Shown: piece by piece, positions 36,723 through 48,480 of the stretch | Position numbering within the stretch: position 1 is the first letter of the stretch | Layout: each line of letters opens with the position of its first letter | Source: Vitis vinifera | Taxonomy: Eukaryota; Streptophyta; Magnoliopsida; Vitales; Vitaceae | DNA length: 64,000 bases | Assembly (NCBI RefSeq): GCF_030704535.1 | Contig: NC_081810.1 | Coordinates: forward strand, 24,094,501 to 24,158,500 | Reading direction: 5' to 3' | Translations under genes and position numbers: made by a program | Notes under the pieces: model-generated | Seen by the model: the letters and a program-made list of their open reading frames with translations, nothing else | What the model was told of the DNA's origin: nothing | Database searches by the model: none

Positions 36723-37063
36723 TCTGTAAGTTATCTCGTTCGCCATTGCGACTGTTTGTTTGTTGGGAAAATTGGAAGGAAAGATAACAAAATTTTGGAC
36801 TTTGTGGTTTTGACTTTTTGTTGTTCGAGATATCAAATGTTAGCTTGACTATGCCAAATAGTCGTTTCTTTTGATTCTAGGTCTCAATTTACTTTTTGGA
36901 CCGAAATTTTCTCCGCAACCAAATGGAGGGTTAGGGTTGTATGGTTTGATCGTACTTCCTTTTTGCTTACATTGCCTTTTGCATTTCATTTCCTGTAAAG
37001 TTGTGTTTAATGGAATTTTATTGTGTTTTCTTGGGGCAGGTTTTCTGAGACTTTCTTGTAACC

Positions 37064-40000
37064 ATGTCAAGACCAATGTTGCTTGTTTTTCTGTTGCTGA
37101 TACTCATCATCACGTCTCAATTTGAGTGGAAACAACAACTGGTGATTGACCTAGACCCGAGTTCAAGTATTTCCCAGAAGCAACAACAGATTTCACAGAG
37201 AGAAGAAGCTGTAAAAGAGAAAGTAATGCTTCTTCTAATTTCTGTATTGTTTTTTTCTGTGAATCTTTTATTTAAGTTGCTGAGTTGCATGAACTTTTTT
37301 CTGAGTCTTAAAAATGAAATAGGTAGGTTCAGCATCATATTATATATTTGCGTGCACTAATTGTTTTATGCTTCTGGTCAGTTGGTTTAAGTTACAAATT
37401 ATTGTTCTAATTTGTGTTGAATAAAATATACTTCAACTTTCTTGTGCTAGAATTTTGGCTGTAAACACAAGTACTGTACATGTTTTTTTGAAAAGATTAG
37501 GTTAACAACTTTTGGAAGAATTCCTTACAGATAAAGACCAAGCTCTTTCTTTGATCTCACCAAGAGTTTCTTCTAGTTCTCAAAGAAATTATTTTAAGTT
37601 ACTGGATTGATTATACCATTCTTATGAAGGCATCCTGTTTTAGATGAGTACTGTATCAAGGTTTCTATAGTGATTTGAGTGCTATTAGATTAATCTGATA
37701 CTTGTTTAAATAAGATGTACATAAAACCACTGTTTTAATCCATTTTGATCTATCATCAAGTGGTCAAAATAGAATTTTCTCCTCTTTAATGGCATTTTCT
37801 TAAGAGGCAAAAAATCATTGGAATGCAAGGTTGCACAACCCATGTATATATGTAGTCTAGGTTGCACCCTCGATAAAAGAAGAAAAAGGAAGGAACAAAA
37901 AACAAATAAAATTTTCCTCAAAGTCCATACAAAAATGAGTGAAACTGATAATTCTGACACTTAAAACGTTTAATATCCTCAGGAATATATCATTCAGCTT
38001 CAAGATAGTGGTCCCTCCCTTTCAAATGTGCACTAATTCCTTTCTGTCCAATACTCCACATCAAGAATAGAGCCACCAACTTCAAAACCCCCTTTGCTTT
38101 ATCCAAAGAGCATCCCTCTCATCTCAAAAAACGCTTTTTCTTCAAATTCGGCATCACCCAATCAACCCAAAAAGTGCAAATATGAAGGCCCACAACATTC
38201 TATCAAGACAAGGATGAAGAAGATGGTTTTCAGGTTCTATGTCATTCTAACACTTCTCTTCTCTTTATTGATGCACTATTTTCCTTTTGGTGGTTATCCA
38301 CATAAACATAGATGACTTTAAAGGAGCTTGTGTATGCCATGTCTTCATTTGTAAGAATTGGTTTCACTTCCCATCCTAATAGATTCTCATAGTAAAACTT
38401 TGCCAAGAATTTTTTCTTTCCTAAAATCAATCCACCTAGTGGAACCCTCCTCCCCCTACTTGTCACTTGCTATAAGTCTCTCTCAAGAAGGTGCATACAT
38501 CTAACTCCTAGAAAGATGAGAATATTCTTGCAAAAAATGGTCTTCTTTCACTATTATTCCACCTGAAATAACTTGCCTGCATAGGATCTTTCTAATTTGG
38601 AGTAGCTGAAAAATCTAGTTATGTTAGATTCAAGATTTTGCCCTCCACCCACTCCAAAGATGCACTCTTTAAACATGTCCAATCTAGTTGAGTTCATTGA
38701 TATTATGTTCATTGGATACACTTTGTTTTTTATAGGCAAGTAGAATATTAATTAATCGGCACTTAACAAAAGAGGGGTGTATGCTACTTTACATAGTTAC
38801 AAGAGGCACCAAAAGAAATGAAAAGACAACTATTAAATGAAAAAACAAAAAAGAAAATTAGTAAAACCAACTATCCACGATTTAGACAATGAATGAATTT
38901 TGACAACATACAATTCTGCATCCCCAACCAGGCTTGAGATCACTACAAGGTAGATTTGAGGGTCTAGTTCAATTATTGATTTGAGAGTTCTTCCTCATTG
39001 AAACTCTAACCATCAAGCTCTCTCCAAATGCACCAAAACAAGCAAAAGAGAGCAACTTGCCATGCCTTTGCCACTTATCTGAATGCTAGACTTTCCTTCT
39101 CTGCAATGGCTCTTTAATTGGTTATAGAAATACCCATTGCAACCCAAAAATTGCCAATAACATATTCCACAACTACCTAGTTTGATCACATTGAATTTAA
39201 ATGTGACTTGCTAATCCTCCGCCCTCCCCTACTATAATACCTAAACTAGCAAAATAAATGCACTCCATAAAACAACTCACCTCCTCCATCTCTCAATTCT
39301 GAAAATGCCTTTGAAAGCTCCATCATCCACAACGTGCCATTGTAGCATTTCTGTAAGAGGCAAAACTGAAGAATGGTGGAAAGGCCTCATTCAAATTACA
39401 CTCCCTTACCCACATATGTGACTAGAACTTGGTCCTCATCCTATTCTTGACCAAAGTAGAAGTTCCAAGACAAAACTCTTCTCACACCTTCTTTCTATAA
39501 CCTCATTAATCTCTTGCGAATGGATTGTCGATTATTTCACTAGATGCATCTTTCTTCCCTCTAAATGATTCCCTCACAAAAAATCTCTCTAGATCTTTTC
39601 TAAACTCCCACGTTTGTATGAATTATAAATATAGACATAAAATATATTGGGAGACTTAAGAGGGTTGTGCTCTCAATTAGGGTCAATCTCCTTGGTCAGG
39701 GCAAACACTAAGAAGTGTGGTCCCAGTAAGTGACACATGATCCTGGGTTTGAATTCTGCCACTGATGATACCATGAATTTACCCAATGCTGGTTGTTGCG
39801 GGGTGGTGAATTCCCATGGAGAGTCCTAAGGGTTTGGCCATGGAAGGCTCCTTGGTTATCAAATAAAATTAAAAAAAAAAAAAATTAGGGTCAATCTCTT
39901 TAATTAAATAAATCAGTTTCTTCTAGGAGGCTAATCTTCTTTTAAATATGTCCTAAACCAAGTCCCAAATTGTACTACCTTGCCTTCCTGAAGGCAAGCC

Positions 40001-43000
40001 TATTATGTATCAAGAGAGAGACCAACTCTACAACTAAACAAAGAGGCCAAACTATCTAACCTCCACCTCGCCAAGTGGAAGTATCTCACACTTCCACAAA
40101 TTGATTTTAAAGCCTAACACAAGCTTGAAGCAAATCAACACCCATCTATCTCAACTATCTAAATTACTCCACACTTCCCTTTTAGAGAAACCATGTATCA
40201 TCCACACAAGAGGAGATGGGAGACTTCTCTCCTTTCTTCCCTTTGTCCTTCTACCTTGAGGTCAATGATGAAGCCTCTTGCACCACCTTCGAAATAAAGC
40301 AATTGAGTGGTTCCATAATCAAGACCAAAGGATACAAAGAAACCAAGTCATGTTACATTTGCTAGGACCCAGTGTCTCATTACAGATATTTGAAAAATAA
40401 ATCTACCTCACCTATATTTGTCATCCCATTTTTTCCATGATTGAAAGTAGGAACTTCCAATAAACATGATCATAGTTCCCCCATCCAATTTGCATATTGG
40501 TCCTACTCAGCTTATTTTCCTCGAATCTATGGTCTTTTTGTTGGATATGGAAGATTCTTTTACCTCTTTGAGGACATGGATTCTTCCATTATTGGAAGCC
40601 CTAAATTAGCAAATTAGATGACACATGGATTAACTAAGATAGAAACTAGATCCCATATTTTTTTCCTTCTCTTTGAAGTAGTGGAGGAATGTTGTTGATG
40701 TGGTTCTTGCTCTCTCTCTCTTTTGAAGGATTTGTAACTTCTTTATTTCAATTATAAATTTTTGTTTCACATTTAAAAAGCATTTTCATAGTAGCTGTTT
40801 TTTTTTCTACTTTTCCTGTGACATTTATGTATGTATCTTATATGTATCATTTTTATTCATTTACCTCATCTTGGTTTTTGTTTTCTTTCTTCTTCTTCTT
40901 TGACATTTATGTATCTACCCTTTTTATATCATTTTTATTCATTTACCTTATAGTCTCTACTTTTATTTATTTACCCTTTTATTTATATATCTATTTTTAA
41001 ACAAGGAACCAAAGTTGGAACTTTGCCTTCCCTAATCCAACTACTTACCTCCTAAGCTAACCTTAGTGTCTAACCGATATTCAATGGATGCTAATGCGAA
41101 ATCCAAGTTGGAGCCTCTCCATCTCCAAGCTAACCCTTTGCCACTTGAGGTAAGCCTCCGAAGGATAGGTTTGACCCAATTCAATGAAAGCCAATGATAG
41201 TATTCTACTCCATTTATTTTGTGTTTATTATCCTGCTTTTTTATTAATGTGGAACCAACTTGAAACCTCCCTATCTCCAACTTGACCCCTTGCTACCTAA
41301 GTTAATTATTATGGGGCTACAATGTTGCATGGATTTGGGTGCTGGTATAGGTGTTTGTGCCTTCAAGACTCTCAAATGTTAGGATATAGGGACTTGACTG
41401 AAAAGGATCTAAATAATAGGTATGGGTGCTTGGGTATGACAAAATAAAAGGGGAAAAAAATGAAAATTTAATTAGAAATCAATTAAAAGTAAACGTATCT
41501 TTGGCAAAAACTCCCCCTATTTTTTCTCTATTCCTATGTTTCTTTTTTATTACTAAATATTTGCATAAAAGTTCACTTTCCACCAAACTTCTCTCTTTGA
41601 TGTAAGTATTTGCTAAGAAAGTTGAAAGTAAAAAAGGATAATTTAAAAATCAAACAACTAAATCCAAGCAAAATAGGCATGCATAACAAGGATCTCATAC
41701 TCGCATCCATGACATGTCATGTTGACATGATGCTGCCTAAAATTGTAGAGTCCAAGATACCACAATTGGGCTATGTATAACTCATATTCAATGGCTGCTA
41801 GTGGGATATTTTATTCCACTAGATAATTTATGAAATAGTTACTATTGAATTTATGTTTGTAATCAAGTTAGATGAATTGGGATATTATTTTGTTTTTAAT
41901 GTTTGTTAATCATCTTCTTGGAAACATCATTGTAGCCAACATCTTTGTTCCTTTCCTTCCTTTTCTTTTCAGTTATTGAATAAGCACAATAATTTACAAA
42001 AAGAACACCCAAAAGGGAGTGAACTCTCAAGCACTAAGATTATGCAAAATTCTCCCAGAAGGAAATGGAAAAAACAAGAGAAACTGAGAACAAAGCTAAA
42101 TACTATGTTGACATTGCTAGAACACACGACACAATGCCAACAACACCACAACTACCCTCACTAAGGAATCCTAATGCTAGAACCATGTTCAGAAAAGGAA
42201 AAAACCATCCAAATGGTCCAACTCTTTTTAGTGTTATTTGAGTTTGTTATGATGCATAAACTATGTGACACACTATTGATGCCTAATTTCACATACTCCA
42301 TTGAACCTATACACCCCGTCATATAATCCAATACGACATGTTGGATTGCAAGTAATGCGCCACCACGTGTATCGGATGACTCTTCACTCACATGATTACA
42401 TTTGTTTTGCGTTACTACATGCATGCGCTGGTGCAGCTCATGTTAGGTTAAAAGACACGCTTGGCACGTGGATATCCACCTATGGCTGATGTGAGGGAGT
42501 GCAACATCGCCTTCCAATTGGAAAGATACTTACTAAGTGAGACATCGCCCTTTTGCAAGGAGGGTTGACCCTTTTAAGCTAGTGGAGGTGGTCTCACAAG
42601 GTTGGTTGACTGAAATTCCCACAAGTTGGTGTCAACCTGATTCCTTAGGGAAGGTTGGCACTGGCTTGGTCCCCCACAAGGTTGTGTTGACCTCACCCTT
42701 ATAGGTGGTGTTGACCTCACCCTTCTTACAAGTGGTGTTGACCTCACCCTTCTTATAGGTGGTGTTGACCTCACCCTTCTTATAGGTGTTGACCTCACCC
42801 TTTTTATAGGTGGTGTTGACCTCACCCTTTTTATAGGTGGTATCAACACACACCCCACTCATTTCATGAAGAACAAGGGGTGCCTCGCTCAAGTATGTAT
42901 TACTCCATGACCTTTCCACTTGGTCTTCAGACTCCCTCAAAGATGTCCTATTTAGGGCATGGCACCTGACGTCATTATGCCTGCATAAGTCAAGAGCAAG

Positions 43001-44293
43001 GCTTGGGAAGTCTTACACGGATCTAGTACACCACAATGGTGGGCTTAACCCTCCTACCCTTGAGTTCTTAAGACATGCTGAGGGTCCTGGATGAAGGTAG
43101 AGACTCATCAAGACAAGATAGATTATGTATATGCATTGAATCCATTTTGATCCATTTGAGAGGGGGGGCATGTCACCATCAAGAGACCCACCTCCATCCA
43201 ATGCCACATGGCACCATGAGTATAAGGATGTTGGTACAAGCACTAGGCGATACCAGTATGTGGAGGCCTCTCATTGGTTAGCCTTACCAACCAATGAGGT
43301 TCAACATTGAGTCTCCATATAGAGGGTCTAAAGGTTTATTTTGTAAAGAACACAAGAAGAAGAGAAGTACTAAGACCACTCTTGGTTTAGGATCCCTAGG
43401 AGTCCATCTCTAAGGGTACCTCTGAGCTGCTTTTTGGTGCTCTGTCCCTAATTAGGGACCACTGACACTCACTTCCCTGCATTCTCCTCTTAGTCCTGCT
43501 TCACTTTCCCCTCAAACCTTGACGCCTCATTGTCCTTGTGGCTCACCTCCTGTCCTATTAAGAACCCTCATTGATACACCCTAAACCACATCCAGAAAGT
43601 AAGTTCTTGGAAATTATTCACTTAGGCTACCTTTGACTTTTGGTTCAGACAAGCAAACTGAATAGGATGCATGTCTTGGGATATTATATTTGTTTGCACA
43701 TGTAAGGAGTTTCATATATCATTCTAGTATTTGGTAAATCATCAATTTTGAAGTCTGAACTTATGGATTTTCCCAATCGTCAAAAGTGCATTGTCATGCC
43801 ATTTGATGTTACAACCAGACTAGTACAATACCTACAACCATGAGTTTCAAGATCAAATGAACATGAGTTTTGACAATTACGACAACCATGAAAAAATGAA
43901 AACTGAAATTACATGCAATTGTATGGATAACTGCATCACAACTTCTGTATATGCATCTAGAAACACCAGAAACGTAAGAAATAGTTAGAGAAGAAAATGA
44001 TGGAAGCATTCATACATGTGGATCTTGATTAGCTTATTGGATTCCTCCTTGTTAAATTAAAAACTGCCATGCAACTCTTTGGACATGAGATGGATTAGAT
44101 TAATTAATGAATTTAATACAAACAAAAATTGATAACAAAAGGGAAAATCTCTATGTTTAGATATATGTTGATATTAAATCATTTCAGATATCTATGATGT
44201 TAATATGTTGCTTGTAAGGTTAGAAACCCAGATTCTTAAAATCATGTTAAATTTATTTGCTATTGATTTGAACTTAAAATTTCAAGTTCTGCA

Positions 44294-44324
<31 letters not shown>

Positions 44325-46647
44325 CGTGTGTGCATGTATGTATGTATTGCATAACTTGAAATTTTGAACCTTTTTCTTTATTGTTAATGGGTTGTAGGAA
44401 TCAAAATCCAAATGTTATCCTATGTTAACAAAGTTCTGACACAAGCCTCTGTGTTTTCATCACTAGGATAAAGAAAACCCAGAACTGAAGGATATAGATA
44501 TGGACCTGGATAACTTATCTCATTGAAGAGTAAACCAAATACTACATCTTATTTGACTTCCTTATCTTGTGAGCCAACTATAATGGTTACTTATCCTGTG
44601 TTCATAATGGATGCATATGCAAGGGAACAACTTCCTTTTTAAAAAATGCAAATAAACAAAAAGATGTCTGATGGTGATTTGGTTTGAATTTAGGGATAAT
44701 AATTGCCCGAAAATACGTTGACCTCAAATACATGTATGAAGAAGTGGTTAACCAGCATGTGAGCAATGTTCCCCCATATTACAGGGATATGATGAACCTG
44801 CTGTGAAATTTCACATTGGTATATGTGCATGATTACCAGCATTTAAAGGACACATTAAAATACCTGAAAAATCTAGAAATTGAAGGAATCTTAATGCAAG
44901 GAATTTATGAACAAAAATCTTTTCTTTTTGATTTTTCATTTTGAGCTTTTGGCACCTATATTTTCCATGACGACAACTTCTATGAGTATAAAGGTCTTAT
45001 TTAGAGTTACACCATAATTGTGATATCAAACTCATGCACTAATATCTTGAATACTTTGGAGAGTATTGGCTAAGGAATAAATCAATGAAAAAAGAATACC
45101 AAAAGGTGTGTTTGCTTCATTTTAGATCGACCAATGTGAAAACCTTTCCTACTTAGATGACTTGTGGAAGGGTTTAGGAAGGAGTGAGATTTCATTTAGT
45201 TTTATTAATGTAGAGGAACTGTACAATGGTTTCATGGAGAGCTAATGCTGTGGTCTTGTGAAAATGGAAGTATTAAATGGACTTGTAACTTAGAACATGC
45301 ATGGTAGGGCTCTAATTATGTTGAGATTTTCAATTACAATAATTTTATATCTAGGTTAGAAACTAGCCTACTTCCTTGATAATATGTTTTTTGTTTGAAT
45401 TGACTAAGCATCTGTAGGATTAGTTCTATTTTCTGGTTGTATGCATGAAAACAGTCATTATTAATGGAACAGCTCAGAATAACCACATGGAGGAAATTGT
45501 GACTTCTACAAGCCTTTTGGGGAGGCATCATGTCATTAAGGCTGAAGTGGAAGCCCTCTTGTTAGGTCTTAGATATGCACCATTGGCAGCCTATTAGTAA
45601 CTTGGTTGAAGATAATTCTTCTACAAATGCCTCCTGTTTTTAGGCTGTCTGCTTTAGAACATTGTCATAATTGATGAAACAGATTAGGCTAACCACATGG
45701 AGACTGTCTCTTCTCCCCCTTTAGGGAGCCATCGTGTCACTAAGGCTGAATTGAAAGTCCTCTTGCAGGGTCCTAGATGGCTTAATCTTAAGGTTTATGA
45801 GTATCTTGCTTCAATACAATTCTTCTGTGGTTAATGTGAAGGGTGAAAAGTGGGAATCAGGACTCTTGGTTCTTACTGGCATTGGATTTGGAAGGCCATA
45901 AGTTTTTTATTGTGGTATTGGGGATAATTTCTTTTGGGTTCTTTGTTAGGCAAGTAGGAAAACAGTTTTTCAGTCAAGAGGTGGTTGACTTCAGGATACC
46001 TGATCAATGCAACTTGATGGGAAATTAGTTGGTAATTATGGTTAATGTTATGTGTTTGTTATCCACCAGAACAACACAATGCTTTGTAATTATCATATTT
46101 GCTTGTGATTGACAGTTTTTCAAATCATGCATGCATGTAAATGCATTTGTGTGGGCAAAGATAATGAATTGACTAGCCTGGGCCACAGATATTCATGGGG
46201 TGGATCCTATGAGTACGGTCCACATTAGTTGGAACCTAGACCATTATCATTTAGTTGTAGGAAGTCAAAAGTTAAAATTTCCTACTATGTAATTCCTTTT
46301 TCTAGTAATATAATGTTTGCTAGTTCATTCTAATAAAGCCTGGTAATCTATTAGTATGGCAACTTGTTTCTTTATCTCCAAGAGAGTAAAACTATATTCT
46401 GGGAAACTCATATGTTTCTTTTGGAGCCATGTGATCTAATAATCTTAATTAATTCTGTTTTGGCTGTTACTTATTGCAGATTATCTTATCACAAGAGAAG
46501 AATATTCAGGGACTGAATGAGGTCATTCGGAGTCTCCAGGAACAATTGAAACAATGCAGGAACAGTAAAGGGACAAGAAATAGCAGTGTTAGCCCTTTGA
46601 ATGACAATGTTATTGAGCTTGAGAGGCAGAAGATCCTGGAGGATTAG
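37064..46647 (+). CDS. Small plant signal-anchored coiled-coil protein, 108 residues
   Basis: Two coding exons, 37064-37222 and 46480-46647, joined in phase 0 with donor AAA|GTAATG and acceptor TTGCAG|ATT; the intron is 9257 bp. The protein starts MSRPMLLVFLLLILIITSQF, a signal peptide or N-terminal membrane anchor (residues 5-19). A polar, glutamine- and glutamate-rich region follows, predicted by eye to form a coiled coil from about residue 36 (SQKQQQISQREEAVKEKIIL) through IQGLNEVIRSLQEQLKQC, with a second short helix-like end VIELERQKILED. I recognise it as a conserved plant protein of unknown function from this N-terminus and the ILED end. A leader intron and uORF precede it. The large intron is filled with repeats. 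Function is not known; a small membrane-anchored adaptor is a guess. Confidence 0.82.
37223..39660. other. Intron, 5' part: no gene seen
   Basis: Intron sequence of the 108-residue gene. 38000-39650 is less AT-rich and has many short minus-strand frames, but none shows a recognisable domain or continues across its stops; it may be old retroelement DNA. Nothing supports an independent gene. Confidence 0.5.
39691..39882 (+). mobile_element. SINE with perfect 16-bp target-site duplication
   Basis: A 192-bp insertion flanked by AATTAGGGTCAATCTC at 39675-39690 and again at 39883-39898, a perfect 16-bp target duplication. It has a Box B-like word GGGTTTGAATTCTGCC (about 39747-39762) downstream of a 5' head starting 'cttggtcagggcaaacacta' that would hold Box A, and ends in an A-rich tail (about 39861-39882). 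These are the marks of a tRNA-derived SINE moved by LINE machinery. It lies in the large intron, in the sense orientation of the gene. Confidence 0.88.
39900..42500. other. Intron, middle part: no gene seen
   Basis: Non-coding intron. Includes a poly-pyrimidine/AT region near 40800-41000 with repeated 'gacatttatgtat' and 'cattttattcatttacc' words. The short frames at 40818 and 41041 are low-complexity or isolated, without domains. Confidence 0.5.
42683..42842. repeat. Minisatellite of 24/27-bp units in the large intron
   Basis: Six units each containing GTTGACCTCACCCTT start at 42686, 42710, 42737, 42764, 42788 and 42815, spaced 24, 27, 27, 24 and 27 bp. Every spacing is a multiple of three, so two overlapping minus-strand frames run open through the array with repeats such as VRSTPPIRR and VNTTYKKGE. 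These lack start context, splice support and any domain, so I do not call a gene. Confidence 0.85.
42850..44290. other. Intron, GC-richer stretch of unknown origin
   Basis: 42500-43600 is clearly richer in G/C than its surroundings and unlike the rest of the intron, with 'ggtttattttgtaaagaacacaagaagaag' near 43330. It looks like a mobile-element end (possibly an LTR) but I could not find matching termini. No gene is supported. Confidence 0.4.
44294..44346 (+). repeat. (TA)n(TG)n compound microsatellite
   Basis: A short TA run followed by about 14 TG repeats with two interruptions, then 'catgtatgtatgtatt'. It lies in the large intron. Simple-sequence length variation is expected here. Confidence 0.9.
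45410..45830 (+). repeat. Duplicated LINE-like RNase H remnant in the intron
   Basis: Two diverged copies (about 45445-45590 and 45655-45790) share the order 'cagtcattatt/cattgtcataatt...atggaacagc/gatgaaacag...aaccacatgga...catc.tgtca.taaggctga'. The first translates to NNHMEEIVTSTSLLGRHHVI followed by KAEVEALLLGLRYA, which resembles the RNase H-like segment of plant LINEs or Copia elements, with the KAE-ALL-GL pattern. Too short and diverged for certainty. Intronic, so probably inert. Confidence 0.45.
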
Positions 46648-47400
46648 ACACAGACCTTGCAAGTCTAGTCACTGTTCTTGGTATGCGTAAGTATGAAAAT
46701 GTGTATGTTTTTTCTTTCCTTGTACCACTTTCAAGTTCCTTTGCTTGTCAGTTACAAATCATTATTGGTTAACTGAAACTACTTATACTAAACCCCCCAT
46801 TCCCTGTCAATAGTCATTGGTAGGTAAGGTTAGTGTTCTACAACCGCACCCTCTGCTACTGCAGCATTGACAAATTCAAACTCTTATATGGAATACGTGA
46901 GCCTGATGGCATATCCTGTCATTGAAAATTTATTATGGTATTAACTTTTGGGGGCTGCCATAAAATGATCAAAGCCATGGAGTACAAAGTAAAACATATT
47001 GCTCGTATCAATCATGAGAAGACTGTTAGTTATAAAAGAAAAAAAAAAACAATTTTTTTAATGTATCTAATTAATCATCATTGAGTTGCTCAACAGTTGA
47101 GGGGAATTCTAACCCCTGTTGCTGAGTTAAATGCTTTTGACTGAGTTCTGGTTGTCGCAACCTTCTCAATTGTCCTGGGGTTGCTGATGAGAAGGATTTA
47201 TAGATTGTCACTATTATAAATGATAAATACATTTGGTCATTTTAATTTTATTTATTATTTTTAAAGAATAAAAAAATAAAAAAATATTTGGTTAAATCCC
47301 CTTCAATACATTTCATCATTTATAAAAAATAAAACATGTTCAATTTTTATTGCTAGAAAAAGTGTTTCTTAGTGTATATTGTTATTTATTGCAAAAGATT
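46648..47400 (+). other. 3' UTR and downstream flank of the 108-residue gene
   Basis: After the TAG at 46645-46647 there is non-coding sequence with T-rich tracts. The exact polyadenylation point is not clear. No other gene is visible before 47400. Confidence 0.5.
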
Positions 47401-47990
47401 TCTTAATCATGGTCGCCTGCATGAGTGAATCCGTGGAGGTATGAATGCAAACGATGAGCGATGTGAGGCTGGTCAGTGTTGAAGCCTACAATCCTTCCAC
47501 GAACCAAGATGGTGTCACGTCAATCAAGAGGGGCAGTGGAGTGAGGGTACCATAGGGCAAGTTGCTTTCGAGCAGTTCCATTTCTATTTGTTCAAAAGGG
47601 AAGTTCAGTCTCAAAGAAATAGCAGGGTTTCTTAGTTGTTCGCTCTCTAGGAGCGGGGCGTAGAACGAGGTAGTCCCTGTTCACTTCTAATATCATATCA
47701 CTCAAGAACCAAGATAGATAAGTAAAGGCAGGTGACGGAGAAAGCTAGTAGCTCTGTTCGTTTCTTATGAATAGGAATCCGTGTTAAAGAGAGGATTAGA
47801 ATTTGAGTCATCGGCCCATGATAAAGAGAGAATTAGAATTTGAGTCGTTGGCCCAAAAAATGGGCTGCTATGTGTGCGGGCCGCTTGCAACGTTAAGTTT
47901 GTTGAAAATTGGCACAGGTGAGACAACTCGCGGTGGCCGCCGTGGAAGTGAATTTGCAGAGGGATTTTCCAGATTGTCACGTTATTTTTC
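47400..47990. other. Compositional island, possible organellar or foreign insertion
   Basis: GC-richer than both sides and without AT tracts: 'gcctgcatgagtgaatccgtggagg', 'ctctctaggagcggggcgtagaacg', 'caggtgacggagaaagctag'. Some of it looks like plant mitochondrial intergenic DNA, but I cannot confirm that by eye. A 37-bp direct repeat starts at 47786 and 47823 (aaagagaggattagaatttg). No gene is supported. Confidence 0.4.
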
Positions 47991-48179
47991 TATAAAATAG
48001 AGGTATTTTATTATTTTAGAAAATTTGGATTTTAGTGTGAGATTTGGATATGCTTCTTATTTTAATTTTTAAAAATAAAAAGTAATACAGCATAAAAGTT
48101 TAACATCCTGTCAACTTGTACTAAACATAATAAAAGCCAAGTAAAATAATACTTTTTTAAGAAAAGTATTATTGCATCC

Positions 48180-48480
48180 TGAGAGAATGCTATGTTTCTA
48201 TTATATTGCATCTAGTAAAACGGTTAATACATAGAAACCTAAAAGATTCTTAAAAAAAAAAAAAGAAGAGATGTTTATTAATTGTAAAAGATAAAAAGAC
48301 TCTCAAAAGAGAATATATGGTCCGAGAAAGAGTTAAATTAAGAAACTATTTTTTATGTATATCATCAATTATTAATTTATATTTAACAAAAAATAATTAT
48401 TTTATATATTTAACTTAATATAATATTTGAGTTATTAAGTTGGGGGGCACAAGGATTTTATGATTTAGGCGAGACTAAAA
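48180..48480. mobile_element. Diverged relative of the 18419-19049 TIR element
   Basis: Shares 'ttattaattgtaaaagataaaaagact', 'agagaatatatgg' and near its end 'ttttatgatttaggcgagact' with the 18.4-19.05 kb element. A further echo of the first motif lies at 48870-48930. The terminal inverted repeats are not preserved. Confidence 0.5.

Noticed and set aside
37706..38739. Several minus-strand frames in the large intron
   Set aside because: Short, interrupted and without recognisable motifs; most likely old retroelement DNA.
42574..42940. Two minus-strand frames with VRSTP-type or TTYKKGE-type repeats
   Set aside because: They are translations of an intronic minisatellite without start context or splice support; kept only as a finding.
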